Program-made: the position numbers and the translations under genes
Notes under the pieces: generated by a model
What the model was told of the DNA's origin: nothing
Databases searched by the model: none
The model's input: the letters and a program-made list of their open reading frames with translations, nothing else
Shown: in pieces, positions 1 through 12,700 of the stretch
Numbering within the stretch: position 1 is the first letter of the stretch
Layout of the letters: each line of letters begins with the position of its first letter
Source of the DNA: Cenococcum geophilum 1.58
Taxonomy: Eukaryota; Ascomycota; Dothideomycetes; Gloniales; Gloniaceae
DNA length: 64,000 bases
Direction of reading: 5' to 3'
Assembly (NCBI GenBank): GCA_001692895.1
Contig: KV748211.1
Coordinates: 930,001 to 994,000 of the forward strand

Positions 1-216
1 TTGTAGTATCTTAAGCTTCTTTACCTATTAAACAAATAGACGATTAACCCTAGTTAATAAACGTACCTAACCGACAAACGAACTAATAAATTAAATTAAA
101 AGTTCTGAAAGTCTAAATAAGGTTCTGCTAAGACGCTAGCTAAACCCTAACCTAGACCCTTCCTAACCTATTAAATTCTAAAAATAACGACCTCTACTGA
201 ATTAAAAATTAACTTT

Positions 217-280
217 AAATATTTAAGGCGTCTCTACTACTACAGTAGCCACTACAGTGACAGAGACACCCTATATTTTA
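217..280. repeat. 64-bp imperfect palindrome, copy 1
   Basis: Two 30-bp arms (217-246 and 251-280) flank a 4-bp centre. The core reads gcgtctct...agagacacc. A related and better preserved palindrome lies at 61280-61343 inside the MULE. The flanking sequence of the two copies is not recognisably similar, so the palindrome itself appears to be the repeated unit. Its function is unknown. Confidence 0.6.
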
Positions 281-349
281 GTAAGCAATTAAGCCTATCC
301 TGTACGAGAATCTTATGCTATTAGTACTTACTAAATTACGTGCTTATAG

Positions 350-1343
350 GGCCTCCTATCTATAAATACTCCCTCCTTTATACCTTCCTCTCTTCTTTTT
401 TTTTTCCTTATAGTGGCTAGAGGTGCTCTAATACCCCTTTCTAGTCCCCACTAAGGGATCTATTAGTTGATGTGGCAATATAGACAGCATTAGATAAGGA
501 GATAGGTGAGAAAGAAGATAGAAAGGACGGAGGAGCCTCTAGTAAGTGTTAGTTAAGCAATGACAATGGCTATATTATAGCTGCCTAATCTCCTATACTT
601 GTAGGTTTCCTCCTATCTATAAATACTCCCTCCTTTATACCTTTCTCCCTTCTTTTCTTCTTTCCTATAAGAGCTAGAGGTGCTCTAATACCCCTCCCTA
701 GTCCCCACTAAGGGATTTATTGGTTAATGTGGTAATATAAACAGCATCGGACGACGAGACGGGCGAGAGAGGATAGGAAGGACGGGGGAGCTTTTGGTAA
801 GTGTTAGTCGAGCAATGTTACTGGCTATATTATAGCTGCCTAATCTCCTATACTTGTAGGCCTCCTCCCGTTTATAAATACTCCCTCCTCTATACCTTTC
901 TTTCTTTTTTTTTTCTTCCCTATAAGAACTAGAGGTGCTCTAATACTCCTCCTTAGTCCCCACTAAGGGATCTATTAGTTGACGTGGTAATATGGATAGC
1001 ATTAGACGATAAGACGGGTAAGAGAGGACAGGAAGGACGGAGGAGCCTCCAGTAGGTGTTAGTTGAGTAACATTAATAGCTATTTATAGCCGCCTAATCT
1101 CCTATACTTGTAGGCCTCCTCCCGTCTATAAATACTCCCTTCTTTATACCTTTCTTTCCTCTTTTCTTCTTCTTTACTGGAGCTAGAGGTGCTTTAATAC
1201 TCCTCCCTAATCCCCACTAAGGGATCTATTAGTTAATGTGGCGATATAGACAGTATCGGATAAGGAGATAATGGGTAAAAGAGAAGATAAAAAGGACGGA
1301 GGAACCTCTGGTAGGTATTAGTTAAGCAACATTAACGGCTAGT
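350..1343. repeat. Tandem array, about 255-bp unit, four copies
   Basis: The landmark tataaatactccct recurs at 361, 618, 873 and 1127, giving spacings of 257, 255 and 254 bp. Each unit also repeats a ctagaggtgct block, a cccactaaggga block and a gaggagcct-type block. Units differ mostly by C/T and G/A transitions, as expected for RIP or decay. No ORF runs through it. It may be a satellite or the internal repeat of a degenerate element. Confidence 0.85.
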
Positions 1344-2489
1344 TTTTATTACCTAAAGATTGCGTTACGTAACGATATTTGGGAACATAAATATATACCC
1401 CGTCCCGTACTCTACCACTACTAAATATTCTAGATTTTGTACTTGGAGCTGCTTATAATAGGCATTCCTAAAATATCTGCTGGTTTAAAGCTCTACAACT
1501 AAACGTTGTTAACGGTTTATATAGGGGTTGTTAATTAAGCTCCCGGGATATAATTTTTAAAGTTTAATACCATACCACTATTATAACCTTCTTGTAGTGG
1601 CCGAGCCACCCCTAATCTTCTACCCTCCCTTTCTTCCCCCCTCTTATTGCTTGGTGCCGAGTTATTACATTATTACCGAGCTATTGCGTCGTTGTATATC
1701 CGAACTGGTGGGCAACGATATAGTTAATTAATTATATTAGGCGTCGCTACTATAGCCGCACCGCCTCTACCCGTTAGGGGGAGAAGTCTTAGCATACTGT
1801 TATGTCTCTTCTTATATGCGTATTTAATTAAGTTAGGGTAGTAGACTTTAATTCCAGCTATGCGGCGATTTATTTATTAGGCATTAAAAATATTTAGTAT
1901 ATAAAGCTTTAAATTNNAATNANAATCTACTATATNAGATCCTACNTAGAGGGCTCTATATTAAAGCTCTGCAGTCTAAATATATACTAGATTCGTGACC
2001 AATATAACCTTTAAGCTTAGTTTAAGTAGGGCGCCTTAGTNACTNNAGTAGATCCTTACCTAGCGGTGACNAAGGCGCCTTAGTCTTACTACTACTTCTA
2101 AATTAAGTAAAAGCTCTATATAGGGGGGTCCCAGGGGGTCTCCCCCTGGAAAACCTCATCTCTATATATATTAATTAAAGTCTATATAATAAAGCTCTAA
2201 ATTACAAACTTGGGTCAAAATTTTAGTTGGGGGGCCAACTATCCGCATGTTAAAATATAGAGCGTTATTAGTAGGGTTATAGGGGGTGCTTTGTAATGGC
2301 TTAAGGCTCTCCGCTGACTTATCCGGCCCCTCCATTCCTAGAAATAAGTACCCCCTATAACTCTACCAAAACGGCCTTAAATTATATAAATAAAGGCTTA
2401 TTTTATAGCCCTAGAATAGAGCTATAAATTAGGCCTCTATTTATAAAATATAGAGTTATATTAGTGGGGCTATAGGTAGTATATTATTT
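1344..2489. other. AT-rich degenerate DNA without recognisable gene
   Basis: No coding frame and no element end could be recognised here. The stretch contains undetermined bases (between about 1916 and 2070). It also has a short C/G-rich hairpin near 2127-2149, with arms ccaggggg and ccccctgg. It is probably old transposon debris. Confidence 0.5.
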
Positions 2490-2572
2490 GGATATTATCC
2501 GGATATTATCCGATATCCGGGCTATCCTCGGATAAGATTATTATCCGCCCGACCGGATAGGATAATCTATCC
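2490..2572. repeat. Cluster of ggata/tatcc inverted motifs
   Basis: About 80 bp are packed with ggatattatcc, gatatccgg, ggataa and tatcc words, each partly self-complementary, so many alternative hairpins are possible. It lies just outside the 3' end of the pogo relic. It could be a simple satellite or a subterminal region of that element. Confidence 0.55.
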
Positions 2573-2783
2573 TCCGCAGGTCTGCTGGTTCCCCCCCCTC
2601 CGTGCACGGTCCCACTCAATGCATACCAAAATCAAATATTGCCAAGCCTCGATTTGAGGCCGTAGAATCACATATAATTGATAAAATCGTCTAGATTTTT
2701 AATGTAGTAATCTACTAAGTTTCCTCATTTGAATAAGCTACTATATGAGATTTTCCGACCGTAGGAAGTCGTTAAATTTAGTG

Positions 2784-3017
2784 TTAAGCGCGAGTAGCCC
2801 TAGATATAACCACTCTATCTATTACCTTAATTGCGACCTTTAAAATAACAATAAGAGATTGCCTAGAAGCTTATTTCTTCCGTCTACCTCCTCTTGTCAG
2901 TTTAAGGTCGTTTCAAAGCTGTAGATTTACTGCGCGAGCGTATATAGCCTCCTCTCTCTAGCGGCGTTTTTTTTTAGCTGCCTCCTTCTCTTGTTAAACC
3001 TTGGCTTGTATTCTAAC
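2784..3017 (-). pseudogene. Pogo/Fot1-type transposase relic, C-terminal part
   Basis: Read on the minus strand and joined to 27245-25328 by removing gypsy element A1 and one copy of its ctaac duplication, the reading phase continues. The translation is a highly charged Lys/Glu/Arg coiled-coil tail with patches such as QEKEAAKKKRR, once TAG/TAA are read as former Gln codons. The stop is at 2784-2786. Such basic coiled-coil tails are usual in fungal pogo/Fot1 (DDE_1) transposases. The rest of the protein is in the 25328-27245 entry. No terminal inverted repeat could be tested, because the other end of the element is missing. Confidence 0.7.
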
Positions 3018-3244
3018 TGTTACGGCACTGGCAGAACTTGGCAGAACTTTGTACAGGCAAGTTGCCACAGATTGCCGCATATTGCGGTCACGTGACGCGA
3101 AGATCTTATAAAACATCAAGCGGCGCTGCTCTTCTTCTCCTTCCCTTTCCCTAGCTTTAGATTCTTATTTATAGACAATCCAATCGTACAGGCTTGCGCG
3201 TCCCTCTTACCGTACTTATGCCTTAATTAACTAAGTCGCTAATA
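3018..3244 (+). repeat. 5' LTR of A1
   Basis: Starts tgttacggc and ends gctaata, where intact family members end gctaaca; this is a C-to-T change of the terminal CA. It contains two ctggcag/ttggcag words and a tcacgtga palindrome at 3088-3095. It aligns over its length with the 217-bp LTRs of A2. Confidence 0.9.
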
Positions 3245-3471
3245 TTATCTAAAGCTTAACTACCCTCTTCTTCCTAAGAAGGAACTTAAATATATTTATA
3301 AGACTACAAACCAGAATAGAATATAGAACTAGACCTAAAGATTATTACTAGAACTTAAAGAATAGAACGGAACTAGAAAGAATAGAAAAGAATAAAATAG
3401 GACTTATAAAATACGCATAGACTAAAACCCCTATAGAAACCTACCAGAAATTATATAATACCCCTACTACT

Positions 3472-6400
3472 ATACTACAAAATACAGCAGTAGGTAAAGC
3501 AGCTATAGGACCCTTAAATACCTTAGACAAAGAAATAATTAATGTTTTAACCCCCTAGGCGGAGCTTACGGCAGCTAATACTAAAATTAAATAACTATAA
3601 GAGCTGCTTAAAGCTAGAGATACCCCCTATATCTAATAATAAGTTATTCTTAGATAACTAAAGACTTGCTATAGTCCTTTAGGCCCTATCCTAGCGCCTT
3701 AGTAGATCTACTAAGGCCTATATAGTACCGAAGCGGTTAGCAAAGGTTATAGATCCCCTATTACTTACGGATAAAACAGACCTAATATTTAATAACTAGA
3801 AGCTTTAATTACCGGATAAGCTTAAAGTTAATACTAACTACTTTCCTACCCCCCGAGCTAAGATGGCCTATATCTTTAACCGTACTAGTAAAGATACCTA
3901 GACGTATTTACGCCTGTAATACACTAAAGACTTAATAAACCCCTTTATCTCTAAAGAAGAAATAATTAAATACTTATCTTCTATTTATAAAGACCTTTTT
4001 AAAGTATAGAATGCTTACCTTAGCTATAAAAGCCTAAATATAAAAACAGTGGAGACCTTTTTAGCCTTCTAGACCCGCTTTTTATACCTAGTTAGATAGG
4101 CCTAGATCCCCTAAAAAGACCTACTGCTAGACCTCTTTAATAAGCTTACTCTAGACCTATAGTGGGCCGTATTACTAGCTTATACTATAGCATAGACGCT
4201 AAAAGAACTTATGGACTATTGCCTAGCTATTAGCTAAGGCCTCTATTAAATTAAGGCATGCGCTAATTAGCTAAAAACTAAAAACCTTATAAACTAGGCT
4301 ATAAGTACTGCGAGAACGGCCTATAGTGCCCTAGTATAATCAGTAACCCATATAGTACTAGCCGCTTAGCCTATAGTTAATACAGCAGCTAGCCGCGTAG
4401 CTACCTTTACTATAGGTCTAGTATATACCTAGCTTATATATAGCGACCCCTATATATAGGCCCTTAGCGATTAAGGAGCTTACTTCTTATATAGTTAACC
4501 TAGCTACTCTATAAGAAACTGCCTAATAAAGGCAAAGATAAATAAGGTCCTATTAATTTAGGAGAATAGCATAAAGTTAGAAAAAGAGGAACCCTAGGGG
4601 AAGACTCCTCCCTAGGGTTAAAAGGAATTAATATGTTATATATTAATCTAGGTTAGCTAGTTAGTAAAAGAAGCTGCACTATTCCTTATACTTTATTCCG
4701 CAATAAATATTAAGTTTTAACCTCTGCTTTAGCTAACTTAGGAGTAAATACCTTTACCTTAATTAATATAAAGTGCGCTATAAAACTAGCTAACTTTTTA
4801 AATACGCCTTTAGAAGAACTGCCTAAGCTAATTCCTATTTATGGGTATAACGGACGGGTAGGACTACCTATTATAACTATATTATAGATTTACCTTTATA
4901 TTAACGGACAAAAGTAGTATAACATCCCCTTTCTTATTATAGACCTAAGAAGCTATAATATAATCCTAGGAAGAAAATAGCTAGCCTATTTAGGCTTATA
5001 GCTAGATATATAGAGTAAACGGCTTATTTAGCCTAAAACCCTACCCCTAACTCCTTCCTTTATAAAAGAAATTAGTATTATAATAGAAAATATTATACGG
5101 CCCTAGATTAATACTATTTACTAGGCTAATGCTATACGTAGGGACCAGGCCTTTAAGAAAGATATATAGCTTAATCCGTAATAGATCCGTATACTACGCC
5201 GCCCCTAGACTACCTACATTACGCTACCCGCATTAAAGACCTAGGAAGTTAGTAATAACCTAAAAAAGCCCCCTATAGAGAGCTTAGGCCCTATATAGCC
5301 ACGAAGAACAGCAAGAAATATTAGATACTATACTAAACTAATAGACCAGAGGAATAACTTACGGAAGATAGAATAGAAGCTAAGAAAGATTATAAACCCT
5401 AGACCGTAAAATACGGTCCAGTAAACGGCAGTAAGGAAATCTGCGGACCTCCCACTAGTTAATATCTGCTATATTAGCGCTATAGGATTCTACCGGAACT
5501 TAGTCTAGCCTAATACTATTACTTTTATAACTAGCTTATACAAAATTAATTAAATACTTAAGGAAAAGGAAAGTAAGCTTAGTAGATAGGAAAGCGAGCT
5601 TATAGATAAGGAGCTAGTAGAATAGAAACTACCCTATTAATACTAAAAGTTTAAGGACGTATTCTCTAAGGTAGTATCCAATATACTTCCACCGCACTAA
5701 CCGTACGACTATAAGATTAAGATTAAGTTAAATAAGGAAAACGCCCTTAGCTATACCCCCCTCTATAAATAATCTATTACTAAGTTATAGGCCACTAAGT
5801 AGTATCTTATTAATAACCTAGTAAAGGGGTTTATTAAGCCTAGCCAGGCCCCTTTTACCTCCCCTATTCTCTTTACAAAAAAGCTAAATAGAGAACTTTA
5901 TTTCTGCATTAACTACTATAAGCTTAATAATATAACCCGCAAAGACTATTATCCGCTATCCCTACTTAATAAGATACTGGCCCAAATAAATAGAGCTAAG
6001 GTATTTATAAAGCTTAATATCCGTTAGGCTTTTTACTAAATTAGAATAAACCCCAGATCTATAAATCTTACTATATTTTAGACTTAATATAGATTATATA
6101 AGTATAAAGTACTTCCTTTTAGACTAACTAATAAACTAGCTACGTACCAATAATATATAAACGATGTACTCTTTAACAACCTCGACGACTTCTATACGGC
6201 CTACTTAGATAATATTATAATTTACTCTAAGAATAAGTTAGAATACAAGGAGCACGTCTATAAGGTCCTATAATAACTCTATAAGGCTAGCCTATAGGCC
6301 AATATTAAGAAGTTAGAATTTAGTGTAAAGTATATAAAGTACCTAGGGTTTATTATTAGTACGGACGGAATTAAGGCTAACCTAGAAAAGACGGCCGTAA

Positions 6401-9086
6401 TTAATTAGTGGGAACTACCATAGACCGTAAAAGGGATACAGTTATTTTTAGGTTTTTATAACATCTACTAACGCTTTATTAAGAACTATAGCAGAATTAC
6501 TTAGCCCCTTAGCCGCCTTACTATAAAGGACCGGCCCTTTTATTTTAATACCGTATATAAGCAGGCTTTTAGTAAGCTTAAGAAACGGCTAGTTTCCGCT
6601 CCCTTGCTCACCTACTTTAACCTAAAACGGCCCTTAATGCTAAAAACGGATGCCTTAGATAGTGTTATTGCTGGTATTTATTCTTAAAAGCAGACTAACA
6701 GAGAATGGCACCCTATTGCTTACTACTTAAAGACTATAATAGATGCTAAGCTAAACTACCTAATCCACGATAAAAAAATGTTGGCTATTATCTCTAGCTT
6801 TTAGCACTGGCGAGTATAGCTAGAAGGGACCCCTAAGCCTATTTAGGTAGTTTTAGATTATAAGGCCCTAGAATACTTTATAATAACTAAGGCCCTTACG
6901 GCCTAGTAAGCGCGCTAGGCAGATATTTTATCCTAGTTTAACTTCCTAATTATATATAGGCTAGGCGCCACTAACCGTGCGGACGCTCTTATAAGACGTA
7001 AATAGGACCTAAATGACTAGATAGCTGTAAAGATCTTATTATAGACCTAGACGCTACTATAACTAGAGTACCTTAACCCTTAGATATAGGAAGAACTAAG
7101 TACTAAATCTCTAAGCGCTAAGATATATCCTATTAACCCTACGGAGTTTAACTTTATTAATAAATTACTATAAGTAAACCGTATAGATCCTTCTCTATAG
7201 GAATACCGTAAAAAGGCAAAGGATATTACTAGCCTATAGTCCCTTAAAAATAGACTACTTAAGTACTAGAAATGGCTAGTAGTAGTAAAGAAACGGAACT
7301 TATAAACCTGGCTTATATCACGGAGTAAGTATAAGCGACGATAATATATAGCAAGGTAGATATTATTAAGCTATGTATATAAACTGTATGAGGAGGTTAA
7401 GACGTTGCGAAAGGAAAGAAGGTAGGAAAACGGGGAGAAAGGGTATATATTGTTAACTTGGTTGCTTGGTTAATACGTACATAGGCAGAATAGGGTTCAG
7501 GTCGTGGTCCTGGCAGAACTTGGCAGAATTTGGTGGAACTTGGCAGAATATAGCAGAATGCCGTAGATTGCCGTTAGATTGCCATTAGATTGCCGTTAAA
7601 TTGCCATTTCGCGGTTAGTCTTTAATTGCTGAGTCGGTAGAAACAGGTAAACGTGTGCAAGGTGTTATAGGGGTGTCCTGTAACAGCTTATTACTAAAGC
7701 ATATACCTAGGTCTCTATAGCCTACCCTAAAAAGAATAAGACCTGCAAGATTATTGGTAACCGTTACTACTAGCCTAAAATGGTTATAGATATTAACCGT
7801 TACGTACAGAACTGTAATAACTGCTGTAGGTTTACGATTCTATAAGATAAGACCCTAGAACTATTAAAACCTCTCCTAATACCTAACCGCCCCTAGCAGT
7901 ATATCTCTATAGACTTTTATAAGCTACCTACGGACCGCAACGGATATAATATGGTTATAATTCTAGTTAACCGCTTTAGCAAGCGCCTGTTTTTAATTCC
8001 CTATTATAAGAATATTAATACTAAGAAGGCGGCCTAACTATATATCTACTATATCTACCGCATTTATAGACTATTAGATACTATAGTATCCGACTATAGT
8101 CTATAATTTATATCGGCCTTCTAAAACGAGTTTACCTAGATCCTAGGTATTAGGCTAAAGCTCTCCATAGTATACTACCCCTAGATAAATAGCTAGACGG
8201 AGATTATAAATTAATATTTGGATTAGAGACTCCGGCCTTTTATTAACTACTTTTAGGATAACTAGGGCGAACTGCTACCCCTAATAAACTATGCCCAGGT
8301 AATTCTACCCTATAACTCTACGGGATTTGCACCTATCTAACTAGAAATGGAGTATTTACCCTAAATAAGCTTTAACTAGGATAGACCAGAAGGACCACAG
8401 ACTGTACGCAAGAAGCTATCTTATAAGAAAGCCCAGCAGTACGCTAAGCGCTTAAAGGAAGCCTAGATAGTAGCCCGTATAAATCTAGAAAAGGCCTAAA
8501 AATTAATAGTATAATAGGTAAATAAGTATAGGCGCGAACCCGACTTTACCGTAGGCGATATAGTTTGGGTTATAATAAAGAACTAAAAGACGGAACGGCC
8601 TAGCCGTAAGCTAGACTATTAGATAGCGGGGCCGTACAAGGTCCTTAAGAAGATAGGTAACTTATATAAAGTAAAGCTCCTAGATTTAATTAAGGTTTAT
8701 TCTATTTTCTTATTAGATAAGCTATAGAAAGCTATAAATAACCTATTACCCGGATAAAAGAACGAACCTCCCCTGCCGATTTAAGTTAATAGCGACGATA
8801 AATAGGAAATTAAAGAAGTACTAGCCTGTAAACTAGTAAGGAAAACGCTAAAGTACTACGTTAGTTAGAAAGGCTATAACTTAGACCCTACCTAGTACCC
8901 TATATAGAACTTTATTAGCAGTCCCTATAAGCTTTAAAAATTCTATAACTATTACCCTAATAAACTAGGACTCCTAAAGTACCCAGATAAGTAGATAGAG
9001 TGCTAGTATAGTAAAGATAATAGGCTACTAGAAGAATATAAAGATAAAAACGCCCTATAGAAGTAATATAGATATATAAAGCCTAA
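3472..9086 (+). pseudogene. A1 gag-pol relic (RIP-degraded)
   Basis: The start codon position reads ATA at 3472, where copy A2 has ATG. Landmarks in order: gag; a zinc knuckle near 4460-4520 whose Cys codons now read Tyr; protease near 4750-4790; reverse transcriptase 5860-6360 with YLDN in place of YLDD near 6205-6216; RNase H 6560-6950; integrase about 7690-8300; chromodomain about 8790-8900. The 370-bp solo LTR at 7316-7685 interrupts it just before the integrase core. Stops are mostly TAG/TAA at positions where A2 or the family has Gln codons. No functional product is possible. Confidence 0.85.
7316..7685 (-). mobile_element. Solo LTR (family E) inside A1
   Basis: A 370-bp insertion absent from the corresponding place in copy A2. 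It is bounded by a perfect 5-bp duplication gctta (7311-7315 and 7686-7690). On the minus strand it runs tgttacag...cgtgata, i.e. TG...CA with the final CA changed to TA. It contains tandem ttggcagaa words (about 7517-7560) and a gattgccgtta repeat (about 7565-7605). No internal region remains, so LTR-LTR recombination is the likely history. Confidence 0.85.
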
Positions 9087-9116
9087 GGGCAGGCTTTACT
9101 AAAGGGGGGGGGGTAA

Positions 9117-9326
9117 TGTTACGGCACTGGTAGAACTTGGCAGAACTTTATATAGGCAAGTTGCCATAGATTGCCGCATATTGCGGTCACGTGACGCGAA
9201 GATCTTATAAAACATTGAGTGGCGCTACTCTTCTTCTCCTTTCCTTTCCCTAGCTTTAGATTCTTGTTTATAGACAATCCAATTATATAGGCTTGCGCGT
9301 CCCTCTTACTATACTTATACTTCGAT
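9117..9326 (+). repeat. 3' LTR of A1, left part (split by B1)
   Basis: Begins tgttacggc directly after the polypurine tract and matches the 5' LTR until 9326, where B1 begins. The last 22 bases resume at 25306-25327. The 5-bp tcgat at 9322-9326 is repeated at 25306-25310 and is the B1 target duplication. Confidence 0.9.
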
Positions 9327-9747
9327 TGTAATAAAGCCTTATAGCAGGAACTACGGTAGACTTATTAATAGGCCGGGTATATAGGTAAACAAGAAGTTAA
9401 CAACGTAATAATAACTAGTGGAGTAGTTGCCTAATAGATTAACTCTAATTATATTCTAAGATTTACTACAAAGGAGAGAACTATCTAGGTAGGGACTATG
9501 GTCCTTTAAATACACAACTATACTCCTAAGAAATCCCCTTTATACGTAAGGTACGTATACTTTATCTACTCTATTATAGATTATATAGATCCTATAGATT
9601 ATATGGATTACGTTATATAACCTTAGTTACTATTCCTCGTTATATAGCTTTATCGGCTCCATTTTAGACCATACTTAAATTAACCAACTAGCTTCTTCCG
9701 TCTCTTCTCTAAGTAGTTATAATATTATACTTAAAGCGTCCGTAATA
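9327..9747 (-). repeat. 3' LTR of B1
   Basis: 421 bp, ending cgtaata on the plus strand (cgtaaca before transition). Partner of 24885-25305. It shares the gtagggactrtggtcc and ggagagaactatctag blocks with the LTRs of B2 and B3. Confidence 0.9.
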
Positions 9748-12700
9748 CCATCTCCCTCCTCTTTATCTTTATCCTTAAAGATCTTAAATATCTTTAAGTT
9801 ATTTACTAAAGGTATAATATCCGTCTAATTAATTTAGTTAATATTTTAACTTATTATACCTAAAGCTCCTTCTTCTTCGTCTATAGCTTATTAGTCTCGT
9901 ACTATCGCTATAATATTATCTCTTAGTGAGATTATACTATCTCTATATTCTCGTTATTTAAAAGAGGGGTTAGTTTATATTACGTTAGCGAGTCCATCTT
10001 CGTAATAACCGTCCTCTTACTTAGAGTGCATTAAAGTAAATATTTATTCGTCCTATAACGTTCGCTCTGTCTCTAATGCTAAATATACGCAACCTATTAC
10101 TTTTAATAGTTGTCTAGTTCCTTAATTAATTTATTTTAGGGTCTTATATTTAATCTACTACTACGCGGCTAGATAATAAACTGTCTATTACTCTAGCGGA
10201 ACTTTATTGTTCTTATAACGCTAAATAAAAGGCTGCTAAAGCTTAGCAAAGGGCTCTTAATTCTTATCTTACTGCGTTCGCTTAGTTAATCCATCTTAAA
10301 AAGGTTTATAAGAAGGTTTGTTTTAAAGAGTAGAAACTTATAGAATAAGGTTTATAGGAACTTGGCGATAAAAGAACGGATTCTCTTCTAATAGAGAAGG
10401 AAATAGATCTAAGTAGTTTAGTAACTACTCTTCTTAGGTCCCCCTTAGGTGACTCGTTCTTTAGTAATTCTTTTTTATTAATACTACCTAACCTAATTTC
10501 TTCTAATACTCCTATACCTTTCTTATAGCGTTCTTTAAATTCTCTAGTAGCTTTTAGGTAGTCTTATTATAGCCTATTTACTTAACTTTATACTATATTT
10601 TATTATTAACGTTCTTATAACTAACAATCTTTAAAACTTACTATTTGTCTTCCTCTTATCCTCTATATATGTCTACTTTATAAATNNGTGGCTTAATATT
10701 CCCGTATACTAGCTCTAGTATTATAATATACTATATAGGGTAGATCCTTATCTTAGCTAGTAGGTTTAACTTAAATATAACCAGTAAAATCCTCTAAATA
10801 ATTTCGAAAGGCCTTAGTCTAACATAGTCTAACATCTTACTTAGTCGTTAACTCTTAAAATTTTTATATAGTAGCCACACTTTATCTCCCTCCTTAAGAT
10901 CTAGTCCCTTAGATCTCTTAGCATTATAGTACTTTTTTATTCTTTTTTATACTTTCTTTACTGATTCTATAAGGTCTACATAAAGATTTATTAGTGTCTT
11001 TATTTTTTCTTTAACTATACTACTTGTTTTCTTCGCTTACCGTAGTAATAACGATATTCTTAGCTTATATCCATAATTTGCCTTAAATAGTAATGTGCCT
11101 ATTCCTTCCTATGGTGTTACATTATATATAAACTATATAATTAGTAATAGTAATACCCAATTATTCTATGCATAATTGATATAATGTCTTAGATACTATT
11201 CTAGCGTCTAATTTAATCTTTCCGTTTAACCATCTGTCTATAGATAATATGCGGTAAAAGTTACTGCTTAAACTCCTTACTTTACTAAGAACACTTCCTA
11301 AAATATTACTATAAATTTTAGATCTCTGTCTAATATAATCTTACTTAGTACTCTATATCTTACGAACACTTCTTTAATATAGATTCTAGTAATATCTTCC
11401 GCTAAGATTTCTTTTATATATACTATAAAGTATCCCCACTTTATAAGCTTGTCTACTATTACTAAAATTACGTTATAATCTTGTCCGGTAATAGAGTCTC
11501 TTAACTTTAGTAACTTAATAATAAAGTCTTATAATATAACCTCCCATAGTCTCTCTGGTATTTTAATAGGTTGTAGCCCTCTATATGGCTTATGCCTTAT
11601 TAGTTTATTCCTTTAGCAATCTAAACACTCTTTTATCACTTTTCTTGCGATATTTCAGATTCTATTAATAATATATTCTTCCTAAAGTCTTAATACTAAG
11701 CCTATTGCTCCATTATGTCCTTAAGTTATTCCCCTATAGAAATCTTCCATAAAATGCTCTGCTATGCTTCTTAGGATATACTTCACTTCTCAATTTTCGT
11801 ATATATCCATTTATAGATCTTCTAGCTATGCTTTTAGAATTCTTTATACCTAAAAGCTTTCTAGTATCTTGTAAACTCTTTCTAGTTCGTTATCCTCTTA
11901 AGTTACTACTAGTTTAGGGTAATTATATCTAATTAATCCATCCTTATCTCTACGTAGTATTACTCCTAATAGTTTCTCGTTATTCTATAGTTTAGCCCTT
12001 CTGCTAAGTGCGTCTGCTCTTATATTCTTAGTTCCCTTAGTATACTAAATCTTAAAATAGTATTCTATAAGTATCTCTGCCTATCTAACCTATCTTTAAT
12101 TAAGTTCTTTTATTATTAGGAACCCCGTTAGGTTTTTATAATCCATCTTAACTATAAATGGTTTCTCTACGCCTTATAAAAATGCTCTCTATTTCTTAAG
12201 TGCTGCAACTATACCTAATAACTTTTTATTATAAACGTTATAGTTTAACTCTAGTGGTATTATCTTTCTACTATAGTATGCTACTAAATGCCATGCGTCC
12301 TTATACTTCTGTAGCAAATATACTCCTAGTGCGTAGTTTAATGCGTCCGTTTCCACAACCGTGTCTAGTCCTAGTTGGTAGATCTTAAGGATTGGCTCCT
12401 AGGTAAATAACTCCTTAAGTTCTTTAAATAACTTTCTTTATTTATCTCCCTATACCTATAGTTCCTCTTTCTTTATAAGCCTGGTAAATGGTTTAATATT
12501 CTTTAACCATTATGCTATAAACCTTCTGTAGTAGTTACAAAACCCTAAGAATAACCTTAACTATATTACATTCTCTAGTTCTTACCAACTTACTATAGCT
12601 TTAATCTTCTTTATGTCTATACTAATATAACCTAGTTTAATAATAAATCTAACGAAATCAGTCTTCCTTATAAAGAACTTGTATTTCTTAATTGCTACTA

